Origin: Methanomassiliicoccales archaeon UBA147
GTDB lineage: Archaea > Thermoplasmatota > Thermoplasmata > SG8-5
DNA length: 15,968 nucleotides
Direction of reading: 5' to 3'
Assembly: GCA_002496385.1 (NCBI GenBank)
Contig: DAJR01000052.1
Coordinates: forward strand, 1-15,968
Below the pieces are notes generated by a model. The model was not told the DNA's origin, made no database searches, and worked only from the letters and a program-made list of their open reading frames with translations. Shown here piece by piece: positions 1 through 6,240 of this stretch. Position 1 is the stretch's first letter; every line of letters starts with the position of its first letter. A program made the translations under genes and the position numbers.

Positions 1-1080
1 GAAGGGCGCACCGCGCTCGTAGTGCCCCAGACCGGCCACCTGAAGGGGCCGGGCACGAGGGCCAGCGTGTTCTACAATCCCGCGATGCGGACGAACCGCG
101 ACATGACCGTGCTTTTCGGCATGGCTGCTGCAAAGGACGGCTGGTCCGTCCTGGACGCGCTCGGGGGAACCGGGGCCAAGGGCATACGCCTGGCCAAGGA
201 ATCCGGGCTGGACCTCGAGGTTCATGTCAATGACCTGAGCCAGGACGCTTATCCCATAATCAAAAGAAACATCGCGGCCAACAAGTTGAAGAATGTGAAA
301 GCCAGCAACCTGGAGTACAATGCACTCCTGAGCGACGGCGGGTTCGACTGGATAGACATAGACCCCTATGGCTCCCCCGTGAAATTCATCGATCTGGCTG
401 TCCGCCGCACATCCAGGAACGGCGTGCTGTCGATAACTGCGACAGACACCGCCCCCCTCTGTGGCACGAAGACCGATACGTGCCAGCGTCGATATCTGGC
501 AACTCCCATGAATGAACGTTCCTGCCACGAGTTCGGGCTCCGGATACTTGTGGGAAACGCAATCAGGCGCGCGGCCGTTTTCGATTACGGCCTGGAACCG
601 CTGGTGGCATATTACCACGGGCATTATTTCAGGGCGTTCTTCCGCAAGACGAAAGGCGCAAAGGCCGCGGACGCATCCCTGGGCAACCTGGGTTATGTCG
701 GTTGGGACGATTCTGAGGGATATTTCCTCGCAGATTCCCAGCCCTGTTCCGGGAGATGGGCCGGGCCTCTGTGGACAGGCAGCCTGTGGGACCCGGCGAC
801 TGTGAAGCGCATGCTCGGGCGGTGCGACGATTCCTTCGACAAGGCAACGCGCGGAATACTGGAGAGCCTGAAATCCGAACTGCCACGGCCTCCTTACCAT
901 TATCACATTGACGACCTTGCCAAACTCACCATGACCAGGCCCCTCAGGACCGACGACCTGGTCCGCGCCATCAGGGAGAGCGGTTTCAGGGCGTCGGGTG
1001 TTCATTACAACAGGAAAGGCGTCAAGACCGATGCTGGCCTCCCCGCGCTCAGGGAAATTTTTAATACGGCGTCCCAATAG
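1..1080 (+). CDS. trm1: tRNA (guanine(26)-N2)-dimethyltransferase Trm1, 5' partial
   Basis: SAM-dependent enzyme that dimethylates G26 of tRNA in the cytoplasm. The reading frame is open through the left edge, so the true start lies outside the window; a GTG at 22 is in frame, but Trm1-like sequence (EGRTALVVP) is already present before it. Visible family motifs are FYNPAMRTNRD near the N-terminus, the SAM-binding motif I (LDALGGTGAKGIR), the catalytic-type motif DIDPYGSP followed by a conserved TATDTAPLCG segment, and a C-terminal GPLWTGSLW block. About 360 residues are present, so probably only some 15-25 are missing compared with the archaeal family. It ends 8 bases before aIF5B on the same strand, and the two are probably co-transcribed. 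Family assignment is secure; the start is not visible. Confidence 0.93.
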   Translation, partial: EGRTALVVPQTGHLKGPGTRASVFYNPAMRTNRDMTVLFGMAAAKDGWSVLDALGGTGAKGIRLAKESGLDLEVHVNDLSQDAYPIIKRNIAANKLKNVKASNLEYNALLSDGGFDWIDIDPYGSPVKFIDLAVRRTSRNGVLSITATDTAPLCGTKTDTCQRRYLATPMNERSCHEFGLRILVGNAIRRAAVFDYGLEPLVAYYHGHYFRAFFRKTKGAKAADASLGNLGYVGWDDSEGYFLADSQPCSGRWAGPLWTGSLWDPATVKRMLGRCDDSFDKATRGILESLKSELPRPPYHYHIDDLAKLTMTRPLRTDDLVRAIRESGFRASGVHYNRKGVKTDAGLPALREIFNTASQ

Positions 1081-1088
1081 GGGCTTCC

Positions 1089-2855
1089 ATGAAGGGCGAC
1101 TCAGTCAGGCAGCCTATAGTCAGCGTCCTGGGACATGTGGACCACGGCAAGACATCGTTCCTGGATTACATCAGGGGCTCCACCGTTGTCTCCAGAGAGC
1201 CGGGGGCCATCACCCAGCACATCGGCGCCACCGAGGTCCCGGTCGATGCGATATACAAGATTTGCGGCACCCTTCTGAAGGAAAAGAAACTGTCAATACC
1301 CGGCCTCCTGTTCATCGACACTCCCGGCCACCATTCCTTCACCACCCTGCGGTCCAGGGGAGGCAACCTTGCCGACATGGCAATCCTGGTCATCGACATC
1401 AACGAAGGCCTGAAGCCCCAGACCATCGAGTCCATCAACATCCTGAAAAGGGCCAAGACCCCGTTCATAGTAGCTCTGAACAAGATAGACCTCACCTACA
1501 GCTGGCGCGTCCACCAGAACGAATCTTTCCATTCCACGCTGTCCCAGCAGAACGAACAGGTCAGGCAAGCCCTGGAGGAGAAAATCTACAACATAGTCGG
1601 CAAGATGTACGAGCTTGGTTTCTCCGCCGACAGGTATGACAAGATCTCAAATTTCCAGAAGAACATCGCACTTGTTCCCATAAGCGCCAAGACCGGCGAG
1701 GGCATCGCAGACATTCTCATGATACTGGTCGGCCTGGCCCAGAAATTCCTTGAGGAAGAGCTGTGGTCCGACGAGACAGGCCCCGGGGAAGGTACCGTAC
1801 TCGAGATAAAGGAGGAGAAGGGGCTCGGCGCGACAATGGATTTCATCCTGTACAAGGGCAGCGTCAAGCGCGGGGACACGATAGTCCTGGAGGCCAAGAA
1901 CAAACCCAGGATAACCAAGGTCAAAGCCATACTGAAACCGAAACCTCTGGACGAGATAAGGGACCCCAGGGAGAGATTCGATTCTGTCAATTCGGTTTCG
2001 GCTGCGGCAGGCGTCAAGATAGTGGCACAGAACATTGAAGACGTCATCGCCGGCGGCGTCCTCAGGGTGGTAAAATCGGACGATGACTTGCAGGACGTGA
2101 TAGACCAGGTCTGCACCGAGAGCAAGATATGCGTCGACACATGCGAGGGTGGGATAATAGTCAAGGCGGACGCCATAGGCTCGCTGGAAGGCCTGGCTTT
2201 CGAGGCGAAGGCCAAGGACATCCTGATAAGCAAGGCCGAGGTAGGCGATATTTCCAGGCGCGATATCGTGGGCGCGGCGGCCTGCACAGACCCCACGAAG
2301 CGCATAATACTCGGGTTCAACGTGAAGCTCCTTCCGGATGCCAAGGAGGAGCTGGCCAAGACGGACATCAAGATAATCTCCAGCGACATCGTCTACAGGA
2401 TTATCGATGAATACGAGGAATGGCTGGCTGCCAAGAAGAAGGAGATGGAGGACGGAAGCCGCAAGGAGATAATGTACCCGGGCAAGGCGGTGATTCTCCC
2501 GGACTGCATATTCAGGGTCAGCAAGCCCGCCGTTGTGGGCGTCAGGATACTGGCAGGCCGATTGCGCACCGGCCAGAAGCTCATCCGCGACGACGGAAAA
2601 GAGGTCGGCAAGATAAAGAGCATCCAGCGGGACAAGGAGACCATCAAGGAGGCCAGGATGGGCGATGAGGTCGCAATCTCCATCGAGGGCGCGACCTGCG
2701 GCCGGCAGATAGACGTGGACACGGTCCTGTACGTGGACATACCCGGGGCGCATTGCAAGGAACTTAGTTCCATGGACCTGGCCTACGATGATAAAGAGGT
2801 TCTGGAACAGGTGTGCAAGATTAAGAGAAAAGAAGACAAATTTTGGGGAATGTAG
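1089..2855 (+). CDS. infB: Translation initiation factor aIF5B (IF2-like GTPase)
   Basis: Ribosome-dependent GTPase that promotes subunit joining and initiator tRNA placement. The 588-residue length fits archaeal aIF5B, which lacks the long N-terminal extension of eukaryotic eIF5B. GTPase motifs are plain: G1 GHVDHGKT at residues 15-22, a G2 region with ITQHIGATEVP, G3 DTPGH at 77-81, G4 NKID at 131-134 and G5 SAKTGEG near 199. Residue 82 after G3 is His, where I would expect Glu in most relatives (DTPGHE); the catalytic-type His81 is retained. The rest matches domains II (about 230-335), III (340-450) and IV (460-588). No intein is visible. It starts with ATG 8 bases after the trm1 stop and ends before a stem-loop terminator. 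Confidence 0.96.
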   Translation: MKGDSVRQPIVSVLGHVDHGKTSFLDYIRGSTVVSREPGAITQHIGATEVPVDAIYKICGTLLKEKKLSIPGLLFIDTPGHHSFTTLRSRGGNLADMAILVIDINEGLKPQTIESINILKRAKTPFIVALNKIDLTYSWRVHQNESFHSTLSQQNEQVRQALEEKIYNIVGKMYELGFSADRYDKISNFQKNIALVPISAKTGEGIADILMILVGLAQKFLEEELWSDETGPGEGTVLEIKEEKGLGATMDFILYKGSVKRGDTIVLEAKNKPRITKVKAILKPKPLDEIRDPRERFDSVNSVSAAAGVKIVAQNIEDVIAGGVLRVVKSDDDLQDVIDQVCTESKICVDTCEGGIIVKADAIGSLEGLAFEAKAKDILISKAEVGDISRRDIVGAAACTDPTKRIILGFNVKLLPDAKEELAKTDIKIISSDIVYRIIDEYEEWLAAKKKEMEDGSRKEIMYPGKAVILPDCIFRVSKPAVVGVRILAGRLRTGQKLIRDDGKEVGKIKSIQRDKETIKEARMGDEVAISIEGATCGRQIDVDTVLYVDIPGAHCKELSSMDLAYDDKEVLEQVCKIKRKEDKFWGM

Positions 2856-2882
2856 AAGGACATTCTCCACAATCATCGCATG

Positions 2883-2910
2883 CCCCGCCTGTGAGGGCGG
2901 GGTTTTATCA
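2883..2910 (+). terminator. Stem-loop with T-run after aIF5B
   Basis: The arms ccccgcc (2883-2889) and ggcgggg (2896-2902) form a perfect 7-bp GC stem with a 6-base loop, followed at once by TTTTAT. It lies 28 bases after the aIF5B stop, and no gene overlaps it. It would end the trm1-aIF5B transcript. Archaeal termination depends mainly on the T-run, so the stem may serve more for 3'-end stability. Confidence 0.6.
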
Positions 2911-3020
2911 TTGATGTATTAACGAGTGCGCTTTTCCCATCATTCTGAGGCATTTACCCAGCTCTGTTTTGGAATCTCTGGCACAGTATCTTTTCTCTCA
3001 TCCTTCGCGTCGCCCGAAAG

Positions 3021-3030
3021 GTATTAATCA
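3021..3030 (+). promoter_or_regulatory. TATA-like promoter for the toxin-antitoxin pair
   Basis: The sequence gtattaatca lies about 25-30 bases before the antitoxin start at 3054, the right spacing for an archaeal TATA box driving a leaderless or nearly leaderless transcript. The rest of the 2911-3050 spacer shows nothing I can name. Confidence 0.4.
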
Positions 3031-3053
3031 TAGCAGACACAATATGGTTATTG

Positions 3054-3236
3054 GTGAATGCCATATCCATTGTAAAGGAAGAGGCTATAAAACTGATAGA
3101 GGGTCTACCGGACGAATCGTCCTGGGATGACATACTCTACGAGATATACGTCAAGAAGAAGATAGCCACAGGCCTGGACGCGGCATCCGAGGGCCGGACC
3201 GTCCCGCATGATGAGGTGGAGAAGAGGTTCGCCTGA
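3054..3236 (+). CDS. RelB-like antitoxin
   Basis: Small acidic helical protein of 60 residues, likely the antitoxin that binds and neutralises the product of the next gene and represses the pair. The central segment WDDILYEIYVKKKIATGLDA followed by EGRTVPHDEVEKRF matches the short antitoxin family that accompanies RelE/ParE toxins in archaea and bacteria; the sequence up to the stop is complete. GTG at 3054 is chosen because it lies about 25-30 bases after a TATA-like element; TTG at 3051 is an in-frame alternative. The stop overlaps the toxin start by one base (TGATG), typical of translationally coupled toxin-antitoxin pairs. Confidence 0.82.
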   Translation: MNAISIVKEEAIKLIEGLPDESSWDDILYEIYVKKKIATGLDAASEGRTVPHDEVEKRFA

Positions 3237-3529
3237 TGAGGAAACTCGTCTGGACAAAACCTGCGCTGACAGACCTTGAAGCTATACATGATTACATCGC
3301 GAAGGATTCAGAGCATTATGCAAAATCATTCTTGCAGGAACTCATCAGCCATACCGGAAAACTGTTGATATTTCCCGAGATGGGCAGGGTAGTGCCCGAA
3401 TACGGCAGGAAGGATATCAGAGAACTCATCTTTCAGAATTACAGGATAATCTACAAGCTGGAAGAGAACCAGGCCATCGTTCTGGCGGTAATCCACGGCA
3501 AGCGCGAACTGGCGCAGACCGGAGGATAG
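3236..3529 (+). CDS. RelE/ParE-type toxin
   Basis: Protein of 97 residues in the RelE/ParE plasmid-stabilisation superfamily. It shows the expected order: an N-terminal strand (KLVWTKPALTDLEAI), two helices (DYIAKDSEHYAKSFLQELI), then the β-sheet with FPEMGRVVPEY, IRELIFQNYRIIYKL and the closing VLAVIHGKRE. Family members are either ribosome-dependent mRNA endonucleases (RelE) or gyrase poisons (ParE); the sequence alone does not decide which. The start ATG overlaps the antitoxin stop. The length is normal for the family and there is no frameshift, so the module looks intact. Confidence 0.85.
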   Translation: MRKLVWTKPALTDLEAIHDYIAKDSEHYAKSFLQELISHTGKLLIFPEMGRVVPEYGRKDIRELIFQNYRIIYKLEENQAIVLAVIHGKRELAQTGG

Positions 3530-3568
3530 GCCGCACAACCAAAATGGCCAAGCATTCTCGCGCAGGAA

Positions 3569-3643
3569 AATTTTACTATTATTCAACTGCAGTTTAAGAA
3601 TGGTGAGATTAAAATTGAAGTCAAGTTTAATTATGGTAAAATT
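3569..3643 (+). repeat. AT-rich imperfect inverted repeat after the toxin gene
   Basis: Arm 3569-3588 (aattttactattattcaact) matches the reverse complement of 3624-3643 at 17 of 20 positions, with a 35-base spacer. It sits in the AT-rich gap between the toxin and a small membrane protein gene. Part of the right arm (tttaattat) could also be a TATA box for the gene at 3694. No coding sequence overlaps. It may be a remnant element or a regulatory dyad. Confidence 0.5.
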
Positions 3644-3693
3644 CAAATGATCCCGGGCTCAGGGACTTCCTTCACGGGATGAACGGGCCCTAG

Positions 3694-3894
3694 GTGATAT
3701 GGATTGATGAAACGATCTGGAACAACGAGACCGTCACTCAAACCCTGACCGAAACCCCCGCCTGGGCCCTGGTCGCCGTAATCGCGGCAGTGGCGCTGGG
3801 CGCGGTGGCCGTGGCATTAGCCCTGAGAAAAAGGTCCGACGGAAAGGGCAAGGCTCATGAGCCAGAATCGGAGGAGCCGCCGGCCAAAGAATAA
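3694..3894 (+). CDS. Small single-span membrane protein, unknown
   Basis: Unrecognised 66-residue protein. It has a short polar N-terminus rich in Asn and Thr (residues 1-21), one hydrophobic segment at about 22-44 made mostly of Ala, Val and Leu, a basic stretch (RKRSDGKGK), and a Glu/Pro-rich tail. The charge pattern predicts the N-terminus outside and the C-terminus in the cytoplasm. The start is GTG at 3694, the only plausible start in frame; the ribosome binding site is weak. A TATA-like tttaattat near 3626-3634 would give a leader of about 40 bases. The balanced codon use and clear membrane topology argue for a real gene, but no homologue comes to mind. Confidence 0.5.
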   Translation: MIWIDETIWNNETVTQTLTETPAWALVAVIAAVALGAVAVALALRKRSDGKGKAHEPESEEPPAKE

Positions 3895-3930
3895 TCTCAC
3901 CTGTAACTGCATAGATACACATCAGAAAAG

Positions 3931-3956
3931 CCAGCTCCTTTAGGGGCTGGTAGTTT
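3931..3956. repeat. Hairpin repeat, copy 1 (inverted relative to 5268-5293)
   Basis: The arms ccagctcc (3931-3938) and ggggctgg (3943-3950) form an 8-bp stem with one G-T wobble and a TTTA loop, followed by tagttt. The 26-base unit read on the minus strand matches 5268-5293 at 23 of 26 positions, so the two are copies in opposite orientation. This copy lies 36 bases after the stop of the membrane protein gene and may also act as a transcript end. Confidence 0.65.
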
Positions 3957-4006
3957 AGAGGATAAAGTTATTTATGCATAAGCTATATTACCGTGCGGAG
4001 AGATGC

Positions 4007-4408
4007 ATGATCAACAGGAAATTCTATTTTCAGCCCTGTTCGGCGACCGCGGGGAAACCGTTCGAGGACGGGCCGAAATGCCCGCTCTATGTCAAAACCA
4101 ACAATTATCTCCAGTCCAATGGATGGCAGCAGATGTTCTACAACACATGCAAGACCGGTTCTGGCGACCTGTGCAACACCAAATACAAGAAAATCGAGGC
4201 AGCTGACAATGATAAAAAAAGCCAGGATGTTCTAGGCACGCTGGAAATCAACATCGAGGGGACAAAGAAGACCTGTACGCTGACTGCGGTGGTCACAACC
4301 TACCATCCCAAGAACATACTCCAGGCCATAGACCATGGCAGCGAGAAAGACACCATGGAGAATCTGGAATCCTTTTTCAAACAGAATGCAGCGTTCAGGC
4401 ATGGATGA
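4007..4408 (+). CDS. Hypothetical protein with five cysteines
   Basis: Unrecognised 133-residue soluble protein. Five cysteines are scattered through it (in FQPCSATA, PKCPLY, YNTCKTG, DLCNTK and KTCTLT), but none form a tight CxxC pair. The C-terminal half looks like β-strands (LGTLEINIEGTKKTCTLTAVVTT), ending in a charged helix. ATG 4007 is chosen because GGAG lies 6-9 bases upstream and because a TATA-like ttatttatg around 3968-3976 would place transcription start just before it; the in-frame ATG at 3974 falls inside that element. It converges with the nuclease gene, leaving a 12-base gap. It could be a secreted or redox protein, but no signal peptide is visible. Confidence 0.55.
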   Translation: MINRKFYFQPCSATAGKPFEDGPKCPLYVKTNNYLQSNGWQQMFYNTCKTGSGDLCNTKYKKIEAADNDKKSQDVLGTLEINIEGTKKTCTLTAVVTTYHPKNILQAIDHGSEKDTMENLESFFKQNAAFRHG

Positions 4409-4420
4409 GGTAGAGCCGGA

Positions 4421-4936
4421 TCAATGGCAAAGGTACTCAATAAACTTATTCAGCGGCATCCCGGTCTCCCAGTTCAGCGCGATGTTGCCGGCCTTCGTGA
4501 TGTGCACCCTGGGTATCGCCCTGTGCAGGGTCTTGTTCCTCCCTTCTAGGCCGTCGATTTCGATTGTCGAGACCCGCCAGGGGTCGTCCCCGCGCACGCC
4601 CTTGAGCCTGTGGGCGTAGAGTGGGAATACGTGGGCTCGCTCGCAGTCCGCCCTCAGTTCCTCTGCCTGCGCCAATGCCCGGCCTGAGTTTTCCGAGAAG
4701 TGCACCAGCTTGTTGGAGGAAGCCTTGACCTCAATGGGGAATGAGACATCCCCCCGTATCGCGACCAGGTCCACGCCGAACGAGCCGGCCGCGCGTATTG
4801 CGATGAATGGCTTGTCCAATATCTTGAGGTAATTGAAGTGGACATCCGAATCGCAGGTCTTGATTATCCTGCGGATTACCTCCTCCTTTCCCTGGAGTAT
4901 CATCTTGAATTCCCTTTCATATTGGCTGTAGGCCAT
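4421..4936 (-). CDS. Hjc-like PD-(D/E)XK nuclease
   Basis: Probable nuclease of 171 residues related to archaeal Holliday junction resolvase. The core reads AAGSFGVDLVAIRGDVSFPI then EVKAS: Asp56, Glu69 and Lys71 form the PD-(D/E)XK triad, with the 13-residue Asp-Glu spacing seen in Hjc (D33, E46, K48), and Glu7 in the N-terminal YEREF may be the fourth acidic residue. Hjc proteins are about 120-140 residues; this one has a longer central helix region and about 40 extra C-terminal residues. It may act on branched DNA, or could belong to a restriction- or transposon-related branch of the fold. It is the only minus-strand gene, diverges from the gene at 5012, and starts at an ATG about 25 bases after a TATA-like sequence. 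Fold assignment is firm, exact substrate inferred. Confidence 0.75.
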   Translation of the reverse strand: MAYSQYEREFKMILQGKEEVIRRIIKTCDSDVHFNYLKILDKPFIAIRAAGSFGVDLVAIRGDVSFPIEVKASSNKLVHFSENSGRALAQAEELRADCERAHVFPLYAHRLKGVRGDDPWRVSTIEIDGLEGRNKTLHRAIPRVHITKAGNIALNWETGMPLNKFIEYLCH

Positions 4937-4955
4937 GCGAGGGCATCGCCCGGGG

Positions 4956-4967
4956 AATAATAAACCT
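4956..4967 (-). promoter_or_regulatory. TATA-like promoter of the Hjc-like gene
   Basis: On the minus strand this reads ggtttattattc, ending about 20 bases before the ATG (4936), so the message would be leaderless or nearly so. Between box and start lies a small dyad, gggc-atc-gccc (4941-4951), which could be an operator. Confidence 0.45.
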
Positions 4968-5011
4968 TTTTTATCGCAATGTATTTATTCCCCAAAGCCC
5001 ATGGCATCCTC

Positions 5012-5269
5012 ATGGGTGAGCCGGAGAACGAGGATGTGTCCAATAAAGTCACGCCGAGAGATATCGGGAGAGGCTGCATCTTCCTCGGGGCAGTCATACT
5101 GGCGCTCACCACTCTGTTCTTTGCCCTTTCCTTCATGAACGAGGAATTGTTCGGCCTCTTTTCCGGCCAGACCCACATTGCATTCGATACCATCATTGGC
5201 CTGGCACTGCTCTCTGTCGGCGCGATACTTGTGAGATTGAACCCCTCAAATTCGAAAGAAATCGAGTAA
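5012..5269 (+). CDS. Small two-span membrane protein, unknown
   Basis: Unrecognised 85-residue protein with an acidic N-terminus (GEPENEDVSNK), transmembrane segments at about 20-41 and 55-76, a short loop containing NEELFGLFSGQ, and a basic-acidic tail. Both ends are predicted to be on the same side, probably cytoplasmic. ATG 5012 is preferred to ATG 4979 because the tatttattc element at 4982-4990 lies about 25 bases before it. An inverted repeat cccatg (4998-5003)/catggg (5011-5016) overlaps this start codon and would hide it if a leader were transcribed. The stop codon runs directly into the hairpin repeat at 5268. Confidence 0.55.
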   Translation: MGEPENEDVSNKVTPRDIGRGCIFLGAVILALTTLFFALSFMNEELFGLFSGQTHIAFDTIIGLALLSVGAILVRLNPSNSKEIE

Positions 5270-5367
5270 ACTACCAGCCCCTGAAGTGGCTGGCGTTTGG
5301 AGCAACGATATTCGTTGCGACTCAGCCGAATTTTGAATTCGGCGATAGTTGCCAGGGCTGGAAGTTT
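5268..5367. repeat. Structured 100-base element with inverted ends and internal hairpins
   Basis: The ends aaactaccagcccct (5268-5282) and agggctggaagttt (5354-5367) are inverted repeats, differing by one base and one single-base gap. Inside lie a perfect 7-bp hairpin, gcaacga/tcgttgc (5302-5308 with 5312-5318), and a perfect 8-bp hairpin, gccgaatt/aattcggc (5325-5332 with 5336-5343). A competing pairing is ccagcc (5274-5279) with ggctgg (5288-5293). The first 26 bases are a second copy of the hairpin at 3931-3956, inverted. No ORF is present. This resembles a miniature transposable element or the DNA of a structured RNA; I cannot decide which from the sequence. Confidence 0.6.
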
Positions 5368-5385
5368 ACATGCTTAGGCCATATC

Positions 5386-5468
5386 CCCAATTTGCGAATT
5401 GGGTAAACCGATTTTGACTAATGTCAAAATCGAATGCCCCTGATTTATCAAAGCCAGACAGCTTTGAT
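5386..5468. repeat. Three consecutive perfect hairpins
   Basis: Three perfect stems follow one another: cccaatt/aattggg (5386-5392 with 5397-5403), cgattttgac/gtcaaaatcg (5409-5418 with 5423-5432, 10 bp, TAAT loop) and atcaaagc/gctttgat (5447-5454 with 5461-5468). The stems differ in sequence but are similar in size, with loops of 4-6 bases. With the preceding and following elements they fill the 353-base gap between the genes at 5269 and 5623, where no coding sequence is visible. A further perfect palindrome, catgaattcatg, lies at 5513-5524. Confidence 0.65.
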
Positions 5469-5527
5469 TACATGCACAATATATAGGACGGCGCATGGCA
5501 GAATATTCTTTGCATGAATTCATGTTA

Positions 5528-5572
5528 ATGGCCTCTCATCCCCGGCTTAAAAGCGGGGGAGTTCTCGGCCAT
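5528..5572. mobile_element. Possible IS200/IS605-type end remnant
   Basis: The outer stem atggcc (5528-5533)/ggccat (5567-5572) encloses tcccc (5539-5543)/gggga (5556-5560), which continues as gctt/aagc around an AA loop with one G-G mismatch. A GC-rich hairpin flanked by ctctc and gttctcggc is the look I associate with the 3' end of tnpB and the element end (omega-RNA region) in IS200/IS605 elements. No tnpA or tnpB coding sequence or fragment is present, so this would be a remnant or a non-autonomous copy. The similarity is from memory and is the weakest part of the call; it could also be a simple terminator-like hairpin. Confidence 0.35.
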
Positions 5573-5622
5573 AATCATTAAACCGCATATCATTAATAAT
5601 ATTGAGATGCTTCTGGTGAAAC

Positions 5623-6198
5623 ATGCTTGAGGAGCTTTTCGATTGGTTCCAGGGTTTCGGCCCCGTGGTCACCCTGCTCGGGCTGTTCATCATCCTTGTC
5701 ATCGATGCGATTATTTTCCCGGCCCTTCCCGAGCTCTTCGCCGTGCTGGCATTTCTCATGGATCCTACGCCGGAGTGGGGCATCATCCTTCTCGTCACGG
5801 TATGCATCGCCGAGATCATCGGCAACACTCTGCTCTGTTCCCTGGTCAAGTGGAAGCGGTTGCCGGACTTCGTCGAGAAGGTCATTAAGAGATGGACCGG
5901 TTTCATCATCTTCAGCGATGAAAGGATAATCCTCCTGAACAGGGTCGCGCCGGTCCTGCCGTTCACCGGGGCGTTCATTGCAACGTGCAACTGGTCCTAC
6001 GGGAAATCGATGCTGTACCTTGCGATTGGCGGTTTGCTGAAATATTCCGCGCTGTTCGCCCTTGTGGCTATGTTCGATTACCGCTTCGACAGGGAGACTG
6101 CGACAATGTTCAGCATCGCCGCGGTCATTGCGGTCGTCGCCCTGAGCCTTGCCGCGTCGTACGTGATGAGAAAGCGGAAGGCCGGGCTCCGGCAGTAG
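5623..6198 (+). CDS. DedA/VTT-like integral membrane protein
   Basis: Polytopic membrane protein of 191 residues. The segment ILLNRVAPVLPFTGAFIATCNWSYGKSMLYLAIGGLLKYS has the layout of the VTT (DedA, SNARE-associated) domain: an Arg in a conserved N/R-R-x-x-P block, a Gly-containing re-entrant part, then a hydrophobic helix ending in a Gly-x-x-x-(W/K) turn. Transmembrane segments lie at about 14-36, 52-72, 128-150 and 163-182. DedA proteins are linked to lipid scrambling, undecaprenyl- or polyprenyl-phosphate recycling and ion homeostasis. The GT4 glycosyltransferase gene begins 42 bases downstream behind its own promoter, so a role in glycolipid or polyprenol-linked glycan work is plausible but inferred. 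ATG 5623 has ggtgaa as a ribosome binding site. The family match is distant. Confidence 0.65.
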   Translation: MLEELFDWFQGFGPVVTLLGLFIILVIDAIIFPALPELFAVLAFLMDPTPEWGIILLVTVCIAEIIGNTLLCSLVKWKRLPDFVEKVIKRWTGFIIFSDERIILLNRVAPVLPFTGAFIATCNWSYGKSMLYLAIGGLLKYSALFALVAMFDYRFDRETATMFSIAAVIAVVALSLAASYVMRKRKAGLRQ

Positions 6199-6208
6199 CT
6201 TTATATGG
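6199..6208 (+). promoter_or_regulatory. TATA box for the glycosyltransferase gene
   Basis: The sequence ctttatatgg begins directly at the stop of the preceding gene and lies about 33-42 bases before the ATG at 6241. This gives a short leader carrying aggtg as a possible ribosome binding site. It is a close match to the archaeal TATA consensus in an otherwise GC-rich stretch. Confidence 0.6.
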
Positions 6209-6240
6209 TTTCCAGCATTTCTAAATCCAGGTGCTGACAC

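Noticed and set aside
1647..2876. Long 409-codon open frame on the minus strand across the aIF5B gene
   Set aside because: It is the antisense shadow of a gene with all GTPase motifs; its translation shows no family motif, and high GC content keeps this frame open.
3600..3650. Possible 16-codon ORF in the spacer after the toxin gene
   Set aside because: It is too short, lies in AT-rich DNA with an inverted repeat, and has no ribosome binding site or sequence feature.
5268..5468. Hairpin island considered as a CRISPR array or a tRNA gene
   Set aside because: The stems differ in sequence, with no constant repeat and variable spacer pattern. No T-arm (GTTCRANYC-like) or proper cloverleaf with a CCA-accepting stem is present.
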